DNA from: Hexactinellida sp. DTS-2022
Lineage: Eukaryota; Porifera; Hexactinellida
Direction: 5' to 3'
Length of the DNA stretch: 64,000 nucleotides
Assembly: GCA_028753945.1 (NCBI GenBank)
Contig: JAPNXP010000007.1
Span: 5,146,001-5,210,000 of the forward strand
Shown here: positions 55,701 through 64,000 of the stretch, piece by piece
Layout of the letters: every line of letters begins with the position of its first letter
Numbering within the stretch: the first letter of the stretch is position 1
The notes under the pieces: model-generated
Seen by the model: the letters and a program-made list of their open reading frames with translations, nothing else
Database searches by the model: none
Told to the model about the DNA's origin: nothing
Position numbers and translations under genes: made by a program

Positions 55701-58700
55701 TAAGTAATGGAATAAGCATCATAACAACGCACTAATATAAACAGTCGATTCTGTAATTATGATCATTAAAGGGACCAAAAATTGTCTTCATAATAGAGAC
55801 TCATATAAGCGAATAAAACTTAATACAAACCCTATGTACGATATATGTAAGTTTTTCAATTGGGAAAATAGGGCTAGTCCATACTAAATATACAAAAACA
55901 CTCATTTCAATACTGGCTTACTACATATTAGTTGGCACAGTAAAACTTTCATATAAGCAAACTGTACAAATTCAAAACTTGCCTCTTCAAGCTGTCTCTT
56001 CTCGAGAGCATGTTTCTCTTGAACCATATTTTCGCGAAAAACAACAGTTTTCTTCTCGCCATCCTCCTCCTGATTGTCAAGATATTCGTGCTCCTCTTGA
56101 TTCTGTCTATGCAGAATCTTGTCTTTCTCTTCTCTGATAAGTTTCTTTCGAGTCAGCGTGGTCAGTCCCATATCGCTATCCAATTTCTACACAAGTATTG
56201 AAAAATTGAAAATATGAATTTTAAAAATTGGAAAACATGGGAAATGGAAATTTTAAAATTGGGGGGAAATTGAAAAAATTGGGCAAATCGAAAATGAAAC
56301 AGTTGATAAGTTCTACTGTAAAATCCATGTTAATTAATGGAGAGTGTAACAACCTTTTTGTAGTTAACTTTGAGAGCTTTATACTCTCCCTTCTGCATAC
56401 TAACGAAGTGCTTCATTTTACTCTCTTTGACTTCTTTGAGCTGTTTGACGTATCTCTTTTCATTCGCTTGTTGTGTTCTATTCTGTAGTGTGAGATATAA
56501 GATTATGTAATTGTACAAAAATTGTAACAAAAAACTTACAAATTGTTCAGTTTCACCTCGATTCTTGGCTTTAATTTTATCCATTTCCTTGTTAAAGCTA
56601 GAAGTCTGTACTTCCAAGTCTCTTCTATGCTGCCCATTCATTTCTATTTTCTCCTGCTCGTGTTTGAGTGCGAGAGCTGAGAACTGCCTTTGATGCTGTT
56701 GCTTCATTCGTTTCAGAACTGCCATCTGTTCCCTCAGCTCCCGCAGGTCGCTCTCCTCCTTCGATACCATAGAGGCAGGTCGCAATGTGCTGAATCGCTC
56801 TTTATTCCCAATTGACATTTCCTATTTAAAAAAGGAATAACTTATATGTATGTAGACCGTCTATTTTTAGACCAGGTTTTCTTACATATACATTAGTATT
56901 ACCCATAGGCGGCAGGGCTTTTGGACTACAGAATTTATAGACGGTCTACAAAATTTTGGCTTATTTGTATGGGATTTTATAGACCGTCTAGAAATAGACC
57001 GTCTACATATAAGGATGCTCTTAAAAAAATCACGTAATTAATTATTTCCTAAATAGAGTTTAGCAATAGTAACCTTCTTTTTCTTCATAATAAATTCATC
57101 AATTTCTTGTTGAGTCTTCTTACTTGCGTGTCCTTTCTCAAAATCGTTGGATCTGGATTTCATTATCGAGAGAGAACTTAGAGATTTCGGGGGTGCAAAG
57201 TCCTGATCCGAGTTTAACTGTAAATAGAAAAATCGGTGAAATGGAATGTTATTATTGTAGACTCTCGTTAATAGTAACACAAAATCGGTAGTATACAAGG
57301 TTTAATTCCCCTAGCCTATATAAATGTATAAAGAATGACTCCGATTAATACGAATTCCTGATAATACGAACAAATTTCGATTCGTATTAACGAGAGTCTA
57401 CTGTATTTGGATCAAATTGACTCACAGCCAGATTAGCTGTGTCGGATCGCCTAACTGTGTCAGGCAACAAGTCTCCTGCAATTCTGTTGTCTTCTGAGAG
57501 ACTAATCACATCCGATAAAGTGTCGTCATCCATCATATCCAGGTTTGTAGAAGTGGGCATCGATATGTACGAGGCGGTGCGAGTGTCAGAGTTAGCGACG
57601 TTTCCATTCCTACACAACATACGTATATACAGTAGTTTGAGTAATAATCCTACACAACATATATACAGTACTGTTCGAGTAACAATCCTACACAACATAT
57701 ATACAGGGGTGTTTGAAAAATAATCCTAATATCCTATACAATAATACAGGAGTGTTTGAGTACATAGCAAGTCACATTTTGAACGAAATTTGCTTGCTAA
57801 TAGGCGAACTTGTTATTAGAGGAACGGAATTAACAATATATGCTCGCTTGGTGGCTGAAATAACTTGCTAATAGAGCAATTGCTATTAGGCGAACACCAC
57901 TGTAAAATATTGTTTATCATTCCTGTATTAGACAAATATTATAGTAGTATAATGCGAATATAGTTTGTTGTTGATGTTGGCAAATACTTGTTGTTAACAA
58001 TAATTACACTAAGATAAATCTACAAGCAATATTAAGGCTTACGTATTATCATCAGGCGAACAGTCATTTTGCAAAACAAGTTTCTGCAAACGTTTGTAAT
58101 TCTGTTTGTCCAACAATCTCACAGATTCCTGTGTCCGCTCTACCAACTTATATAAAATGCCTTGAGGCTTGCTTCGTGTGATAAACGGATGCTAAACAAA
58201 CAACAACATAATATGTAAACAAGTAAACAAATATATGAGACACACCTTTAGTAGATCGGGTGCATATGGTCTGGTGTCAGGTTCTTTTTGTAAACAAACT
58301 GTAACGAAGTCTTGAAAACCTGTTGACCTAAATTATAAACAAATTTGAAGAATAGATTTAAATAATTCGATAACCCAATGTTAATCAAATAAATAAGTTG
58401 TTACATAAATTAATTCAGCCTTAAATTATAAGAGCTGTAGATTATCCGAATTTGTTTCACTGATCCAACGAGTTCGCATAATCAAGGTTGCACTATATCG
58501 CGAAAAGTAGCACCTATTGATCATATACGGGTCTGTCTAGAGTAGAATCGTTTAACAACCCCAACCTACCAGTTGTCAGCGTTGGAGAGGACTGGGGGAG
58601 GTTTCTGTGGAATGTGGTAGAGCGCGCTCATAGCGTTCATGTGGAATAGAGGCGGCTTGCGTTCAGCTAAATAAGCATAAATATAATTTCATATATTCTA

Positions 58701-60343
58701 CTAAAACATCGATTCCTCCAAATGTGGACCCCCTATAGCAAATACTAGATCCTTCCCATTGACCATAATACTAATTTTGAGACCTTGTGGACCCCATGTT
58801 GGGAACCACTACACTAAACAGTAATAACGAATAGCAAACAGCCAATGACGTTATATTCTATATCCCTTTTCATTAATATTGTATTTCAACTGATCGTAAT
58901 ATCCATGGTGAAAAATGAAAATATAATATGAACTTACCTAACTCAATACAAGTAATCCCTAGTGACCATATATCAACCTAAGAATACAAGAAATAATAAC
59001 CATGGATTACAGCTTATAGCGAGAATGAATAAACTTACTCTACAGTCGTATTGTCCTTCGTCCATAGCCAATATAACCTCTGGAGCCATCCTATTGTGAA
59101 ACAAATAATGTCAACATCATGCATACTCGTGTTAGTCTAATGCAACTAATTAGTGATAACATCTATAATTAGGAAACTATGTTTAATTAAGTCTAGGAAT
59201 TAGTTGAGCTACAACATACCAGTAAGGAGTCCCCACAAACGAGTTTGCTGGCGAATCAATAGAAGCAGACCCAAAGTCGGCTATGGAAAAATTATTATTA
59301 TTTACACTCAGAAGAAATAAAATACAATAGAACCTCGTTAATATGGTAAATTTTGTTCGTCTTATCCGGAGTTTTGTACAAATGAGGTTCTAATGTAATT
59401 CATAAACAATTGCTTACCTAATTTCACCGCACCAGTTGAAGTCAATAGTATATTCCCAGCTATTGAAAGATATATAATCAATCAATAAGTACGTACATAA
59501 ACTAATGAACTGAAATTACAAATTACCTTTGATGTCTCTATGTATTCTCGGGAGTTTGTGTAAATAACTAAGTCCCTGTCGAATACATTATGAATACGCA
59601 TAGCATAGCAACATGTTTGTTAAGAAGGAATCTACAGTATAAGTACATTACCATAAGAGTTCCGTAACATATCTCAGACATTGCGTCCTCTGACAAAGAA
59701 GACTTGTGAACTACAGAATGAATGCGGTGTCATGTTTAATTATAACATTCAGTTAAAGCAATCTACCTTCTATTATATCTGAAGCTGATCCAAGGCAATA
59801 CTCCATTATTAGCTAAAGAGTAAAGGAATTTCAATAATGAGCAGTTTATAAATTCAAAGGATAAAAAGCAATATTGTTTACATAAATTCTGAGTTAACAA
59901 ACAATAGACTTTTAGTATACAATGTATTAGACAATAAACTACATGACTACGTATAATGTAGATTGGCATGCTATTAAGGGCTTTTTACAGCTTACCCATG
60001 CATACGAGTCTTTGAGATAAAATCCGCGAAACATCACCACATTCTCGTGTTGTAACGAAGCCATGAATTTAACTTCTCGCACGATATCTTGAAATTTCTA
60101 CACAAGTTGATACACAATGATAACCAACTACAGAAAGAGTAAAAGGAATGCAGTTCAATAGATAAGTTCATCCGCTTGGCTTCCAACAAATAATTGAGAT
60201 AAAACGCCAATAATTATAATGTCAATTTAAGAACAAGTAAAGTTATAATGTAAACTAATTGTAAAACTCACCTCTTGTGCGTTCTTGCCAGAAAAAGACA
60301 TTTTTTTGATTGCAACAACATCGTTAGTATGGTTATTGGTTGC
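52764..60343 (-). CDS. TAOK: TAO-type STE20 kinase, lacking first exon(s) in this window
   Basis: Exons (high-low): 60343-60272, 60097-59996, 59812-59767, 59710-59652, 59575-59527, 59459-59418, 59280-59220, 59090-59039, 58977-58938, 58666-58570, 58327-58246, 58191-58043, 57609-57426, 57217-57074, 56821-56540, 56482-56354, 56186-55983, 55699-55460, 55059-54847, 53732-53550, 52940-52764; 868 aa, phases consistent. Kinase marks: [12 protein letters not shown] (catalytic Lys), [44 protein letters not shown]. The tail matches TAOK in order: [57 protein letters not shown]. The glycine-loop exon (about 40 aa) must lie beyond 60343 and is not seen up to 64000. Family role: activates p38/JNK through MKK3/6, phosphorylates Hippo kinases and regulates microtubules. 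Donor after 55983 is GCAAGT. Two donors are GTTACT and GTTGTT. Confidence 0.95.
53248..53390. mobile_element. MITE family E
   Basis: CAGTGAACTCCCGTTATAAC at the left, CAAGCACTTCGTTATA at the right, where the next element (53390-53527) takes over. Confidence 0.82.
53390..53527. mobile_element. MITE family O, inserted at the end of a family E copy
   Basis: CAGTCTGTTCTCTCTAACTG at the left, GACTATTAGAGAGAACAG at the right, with TAATAGTCCA iterated. TA at both ends. Only copy seen. It ends 22 bp from TAOK exon 53732-53550. Confidence 0.85.
53909..54143. mobile_element. Family N inverted-repeat element
   Basis: ACCGTATTTCTTTGAATAAG at the left, ACTAATTCGAAGCAATACGGT at the right. In a TAOK intron. 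Confidence 0.78.
54274..54430. mobile_element. MITE family D, decayed, inverted
   Basis: CTACTGTGTTCGCATAATAT at the left, TTACGTGAACACCACACTGTA at the right. Confidence 0.8.
54619..54765. mobile_element. MITE family B
   Basis: CAGTCGCGGTTAATAGATTT at the left, TATTAAGCGGAGTCGACT at the right. The interior matches the 22531 copy. Confidence 0.88.
55105..55432. mobile_element. MITE family E carrying a nested family A MITE
   Basis: Outer ends CAACTCCAGTTATAATGAAG and CTCGTTATAACTGGAGTT are inverse copies. The family A copy 55229-55388 splits the element. In a TAOK intron. Confidence 0.88.
55229..55388. mobile_element. MITE family A nested inside family E
   Basis: CAGTAGATACTCATTAGTAC at the left, ATTAACGAGGTTCTACTG at the right, TA-flanked; 160 bp. 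Confidence 0.93.
55739..55890. mobile_element. MITE family F, decayed
   Basis: CAGTCGATTCTGTAATTATG at the left and AAGGGACCAAAAATTGTC, TTAATACAAACCCTATGTA inside, as in 35506. The right end is lost. Confidence 0.75.
56845..57021. mobile_element. Family H palindromic repeat, copy 2, inverted
   Basis: Begins ATGTAGACCGTCTATTTTTA and ends TAGACCGTCTACATATAAGG. The core TTACCCATAGGCGGCAGGGC is shared with 21384-21543. In a TAOK intron. Confidence 0.8.
57254..57405. mobile_element. MITE family A variant
   Basis: GTAGACTCTCGTTAATAGTA at the left, ATTAACGAGAGTCTACTGTA at the right. Both ends carry GACTCTCG/CGAGAGTC instead of AACCTCG/CGAGGTT, a matched change in both arms. Confidence 0.88.
57745..57904. 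mobile_element. MITE family D
   Basis: TACAGGAGTGTTTGAGTACA at the left, TATTAGGCGAACACCACTGTA at the right. Confidence 0.87.
58712..58812. mobile_element. hAT-like fragment
   Basis: The right edge read on the minus strand, AGTGGTTCCCAACATGGGGT, is a typical hAT end. TGTGGACCCC recurs near the other edge. Incomplete. Confidence 0.5.
59323..59397. mobile_element. MITE family A, internally deleted (75 bp)
   Basis: TACAATAGAACCTCGTTAAT at the left, ATGAGGTTCTAATGTA at the right. Only the two ends remain. In a TAOK intron. Confidence 0.82.
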
Positions 60344-60527
60344 CTAGAACATTAATATTAATATCCACCGTCATTTAACAGATAGACGAGTTAATTAGGG
60401 TAATTATATAATAATAAAATACACAAATTAATATAAATGGAATACTCCTTATAAATAATATAACAGATTGAGTATAGTTTGACACAAAAACATCGTTCTT
60501 ATAAGTATACAGTTAGAAAAGGAGTCT

Positions 60528-62795
60528 TTAAACGGAGTTTCGTTGTTTCTTCTTTCTTCTGAGAATTAGATCTTCAATATTCGACAGAGGAAACTCAATG
60601 CAAACAGCAATAACAGCTGCGGCTGCATACGACATAGCAACGCATCCGACTATTAGGAATGCGTATGTAGTATCTGTGTAGTATATCTTGTCGCGGAGTG
60701 AGAACATAAATAGCATAATTACCACAGGGTGTATTAGGTATGCAGAGAAGGTTAATCTGCTGAGGGGAACGAAAACGCCCCAGGATAAAAACGAATTTAC
60801 AGGACCACCCATCCCAGAATAGCAAATAAATATGAACAAAGAGAGACCAAGTCCCCATAGAGTGCGACTCAAACCGAGGTATAATATATTCTCAAATTCA
60901 CTCATTATGTGTCCGTGAAATGTATCGTAGAGTCCATAGACAAGTGTGAAGCACAAAACAAATGAAATCGGCCAGAAAAAAATATCCAACACAGCCATTC
61001 TCATTTCAAGAGATCGTTTATTTCCGGTCTCTCTCTTCCACTGACTAATCTTCCAAATAATATAACCGAGGCCCATGCCTATAAGATACGGATTAATTCT
61101 ACAGTAAGGTTTGGTGTAGTAGTATTCTGTTAGGTCTCCAATTGGTAATCTTGAGGCGTTTGCCAACAAGCCGTCTGTGAAGTGATTATACGGAAAGTAG
61201 AAGTTAGAATGCAGTGAGAAAACCGCAGTGATAATAAACGAAGGGAATAGGAACACAACAACGGTTATGGCCAATGGAATTATTGGGAAGGGGAAAGGAA
61301 GGAAATAAGCGAGGAAAATAAAAACGGGTGAAATAATGAAGAATTGCATATCGTTAGCAAGGTACCATGTCCATGCCATACAACCACTCTTGAAACTAGG
61401 ATAGAAATTATTGAGATAAACCAACGGAGTAATCCAAGCAGTTCCATCGCAAAGATTCACAATATTGTCAATATTCGGTCTCCAAAGAGGGCCTTCGCTT
61501 AGGAGAGGTGTTAACTGCCAGAAAAACACCAACACTACGAATAGAGTAGGAGTAATACGCAGCACTCTATGTACATAGAATTTAACTAAGAATACCGCGA
61601 TCCCCTTTGCTGTCTTCTGTATTCTAGAAAGTTCTCGAAGCGACAAATACATAACGAGGATTCCAGAAAGAACGAAGAATGAATCAACAGAAAAGTACCC
61701 ATTCAGAACAGGCTGGAAACTGAATCTTGTCGCCACGTCTTTAAAAATGGTCTGAGTATTAGTGAATGTTATCAAACCGAATAGATACATGTGACCCAAT
61801 ATAACCCAGAACATTGAAATAGTTCGAATCCCATTCAAGCACCTAATAGCATTAGGTGGCTGGTACGTATCGAATACTTTCTTAACATTGGTGTATAGCG
61901 AGAACGGTTCTATCGCTTTGTGAGTTAGTGAGGATATTCTGCTGCCTATTGTTCGACTGTAGGTCTCGCTTACCAACAGCTTTGAATACTCGTCAGGATT
62001 AATCTGTTTCCCAGTCAGGTCATTCCCTAGGTCATTATCCCCCGCCTCGTTAATACTGTTGTGCGTAGCATCAGAGTTACCATTGTGGTAGCCATAAGCC
62101 GGCAGTAATGAAGCGGACAGATAATCCTTACGTAATAACATATTCACACCAAACATAGCACGCTCTATGAACTCTGCTAAAGTGCTTATCAGTATAAGCA
62201 GTGCGAATATCGACAATAGGAATATGGTAGCGATTCTACCAGCTGTGTATTCTGACGGGACATGCGAGTATATGGTTAGGCTAGAGGTGTTTATAAGAAG
62301 CTCAACACCAATGGAATCCAGAAGAGCTCTGATATCCGTGTCATTGTCACACTCCACAGGCAGACATATATCAAAGGAAAGCGGAGTTATAAGGCTCACA
62401 GGCAGTGAGAGTGTTATAAAGCGCGTGTTTGAGAGTACCTTACATTCGTCCCAATTCCCTAACCACTGTAAGTTGCCAGTTAGAATCCCAGGCTGCGGCT
62501 TAGAAAAGCTATCTAGCAAATAGAAAATATCCATAGGGCGACCGGGTATGCTAGTGTTGAATCTTCTGAAACTCTCCATGCATTTCTGAGACACTGCATT
62601 ATCAGATTTAATGTCAGCGCTTGTAATCAACTGCAACCAATTATGTCTACTTAGTAGCTCGGATAGAGAGTTGTATAGGTATGTATAGTCGAGGGTGTTT
62701 ATACTTTGAGGTACACCGGTTTTTAACACCTTTTGATCAGGAACAAGGCATTGGGTTAGCGAAGTTATAAGTAGTATCAGGAATAAGCTCTTCAT
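60528..62795 (-). CDS. NRF-6-type membrane acyltransferase (acyltransferase-3 family)
   Basis: Single exon, 755 aa. I start at the ATG at 62795 because a signal peptide follows (MKSLFLILLITSLTQC); an upstream in-frame Met would bury it. Residues ~75-210 are the Cys-containing NRF domain (CMESF, WDECKVL, FDICLPVECDND). A single membrane pass and linker lead to an acyltransferase-3 region of about ten membrane segments, beginning RCLNGIRTISMFWVILGH near residue 317 with the conserved Arg and His. Later landmarks are HRVLRITPTL and LTFSAYLIHPVV. Family knowledge: C. elegans NRF-6 and NDG-4 act in lipid transport and drug uptake; the exact acyl substrate is unknown. It lies between the second-half exons of TAOK and the window edge on the same strand. 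Confidence 0.9.
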   Translation of the reverse strand: MKSLFLILLITSLTQCLVPDQKVLKTGVPQSINTLDYTYLYNSLSELLSRHNWLQLITSADIKSDNAVSQKCMESFRRFNTSIPGRPMDIFYLLDSFSKPQPGILTGNLQWLGNWDECKVLSNTRFITLSLPVSLITPLSFDICLPVECDNDTDIRALLDSIGVELLINTSSLTIYSHVPSEYTAGRIATIFLLSIFALLILISTLAEFIERAMFGVNMLLRKDYLSASLLPAYGYHNGNSDATHNSINEAGDNDLGNDLTGKQINPDEYSKLLVSETYSRTIGSRISSLTHKAIEPFSLYTNVKKVFDTYQPPNAIRCLNGIRTISMFWVILGHMYLFGLITFTNTQTIFKDVATRFSFQPVLNGYFSVDSFFVLSGILVMYLSLRELSRIQKTAKGIAVFLVKFYVHRVLRITPTLFVVLVFFWQLTPLLSEGPLWRPNIDNIVNLCDGTAWITPLVYLNNFYPSFKSGCMAWTWYLANDMQFFIISPVFIFLAYFLPFPFPIIPLAITVVVFLFPSFIITAVFSLHSNFYFPYNHFTDGLLANASRLPIGDLTEYYYTKPYCRINPYLIGMGLGYIIWKISQWKRETGNKRSLEMRMAVLDIFFWPISFVLCFTLVYGLYDTFHGHIMSEFENILYLGLSRTLWGLGLSLFIFICYSGMGGPVNSFLSWGVFVPLSRLTFSAYLIHPVVIMLFMFSLRDKIYYTDTTYAFLIVGCVAMSYAAAAVIAVCIEFPLSNIEDLILRRKKKQRNSV

Positions 62796-64000
62796 TAATT
62801 GCCCCAGATAGTAAGTATGAATAACTAATAATCTCAAGTTGAGATTAGATATAATGTAGCTTAAATATAACGTAGAAACTAGATATGGATGATGTAGGCT
62901 GGCCTTATGGCTAATAGGAAACACGAGACGCCAGTAATACAATTAGGTATAAGTTTGTAACTAGTGTAGGTTTACTAGGTTAGCTTACAAAACGAATTAA
63001 TTTGTTTGAAAGTACATTGAAGTTCATTAAGGTAGTTCTAAAAATAATTTAACAGATTTCACAATAATACAAATTATCTAATTATAAGTATTGACATAGT
63101 AAGTACAAGCAAACTCTTTAAATTAGCAATGGAATTTATGCAAAACTTGATTAGTTAATTAATTAAGCTTCGAAAAATCATACTTGGGAATACTAAAGTT
63201 GACAGGTTATACATGCGATAGAATCTCAATAAAAACGACTAAATATGTAATTCAATACACTACGTAAAAGCAAGCGAATAATCATGGAACAATCCTTTTG
63301 CTGCCGAATTAAAGTTTCCCCAAAACATAAAAAGAAGGATTTTTCAGAGGTATTAATGAGTCATTAATTATAAATTACTAAATTACTAATTGAAGAACAA
63401 GTATAAAATACAAGTGCTTAGTATAGTATTCATATTCTATTTAACGAGTTTATTATGTTACTATTACTGAGAAATTCCATTGTTAAACGTAGGTAAACTA
63501 ATACATATTGTATTTCAAGTTCAAATATGCAGGGCACGAACGTATTTGATGAAACCTGTAATTGATATAATTATAAATCAGCTGTGGACCGTATACTATT
63601 GACGGACCCATGAGAGCATTGTACCACAAACGCAATTTAGCTTCTATGCGACAAACAATAGGAATGCTTAATTAATAGATAGGGTGGATTCCAACCACTC
63701 AGTAAGGTTACCATGTGCCAGGAGTCAAGATGAATGCCTGGTGATCTATCAGGTATAATGGAATGTAAAAAAAGTTGTAAATGTGTTAGGTAGGTGGGAG
63801 AGATGGAACTCAATTCTTCAATAGAAATAATATAATTGGAGAGTTTAGTGTCAGTAATTATTATAAAACACACATTAACTAAATATAGTACTGTATTGAA
63901 ATAAAATTAAATTGAAGATTTTATTACCCTAATTAAATTCCAATACATAAATAAAACATTTCAGTACATATATCGTTATACTGACACTCAATTAATCGCA
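62796..64000. other. Right-edge spacer
   Basis: No supported gene. It should contain the acyltransferase promoter. A short plus-strand open stretch from the ATG at 63284 (MEQSFCCRIKVSPKHKKKDF) ending at a weak donor near 63350 could be a first exon, but nothing confirms it. No MITE recognised. Confidence 0.5.

Noticed and set aside
57439-57723. 94-aa plus-strand frame in TAOK
   Set aside because: Antisense to TAOK exon 57609-57426; runs into repeats of ACACAACATATA.
63637-63873. 78-aa minus-strand frame near the right edge as the missing TAOK exon
   Set aside because: No glycine-loop pattern or usable donor; left unannotated.
1-64000. tRNA, rRNA, CRISPR array, retroviral or Polinton element
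   Set aside because: No such structure was recognised on either strand; the repeats present are short non-coding DNA elements.

Overview
The window is nuclear DNA of a small-genome, AT-rich invertebrate animal. Every recognisable gene is metazoan: WDFY3/Alfy, inturned, ARHGEF17, TAO kinase, TRAF, small Maf, a GABA-B-type receptor, a TRP-type channel and an NRF-6-type acyltransferase. Genes lie about 5-6 kb apart. I cannot name the phylum. Introns are GT-AG, with a few GC-AG. Some genes have almost no introns (WDFY3 has a 10.4-kb exon), while two neighbours have 20-31 exons.

Layout. 1-1438 is the 3' part of a GABA-B-like class C GPCR (+). 2511-21350 holds three minus-strand genes in a row: inturned (INTU), WDFY3 and a long RING protein whose RING resembles BARD1. 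22141-51298 is one ARHGEF17-like Rho GEF on the minus strand. I could trace 31 exons, which keep frame and give about 1,827 aa with Ser/Pro-rich N-terminus, DH, PH and beta-propeller. Three of its introns hold four other genes: a TRP-type channel (42196-47836, +), a catalytically dead trypsin homologue (34037-35083, +), a small Maf-like bZIP (30083-30484, +) and a TRAF (30740-31915, -). 52764-60343 is a TAO kinase (-) lacking only its first exon(s). 60528-62795 is a secreted-N-terminus acyltransferase (-), which probably sits inside a TAOK 5' intron because no glycine-loop exon is visible between it and the next kinase exon or up to the window end.

Introns and spacers are crowded with about 45 short non-coding DNA-transposon copies: at least ten families of 130-200-bp TA-flanked, CAGT-ended MITEs, plus hAT-type elements and others without a clear class. 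Several are nested in one another, including an hAT-type element with a perfect 8-bp target duplication inside a TA-flanked MITE. None interrupts a recognised coding exon. I see no rRNA, tRNA, CRISPR, retrovirus-like or Polinton-like element.

Functionally the genes are a mixture rather than a pathway: cytoskeletal and polarity signalling (INTU, ARHGEF17, TAOK), selective autophagy (WDFY3), ubiquitin/SUMO or innate signalling (RING protein, TRAF) and membrane signalling (GABA-B-like receptor, TRP). Exon coordinates were read by eye from splice consensus, frame and family similarity.
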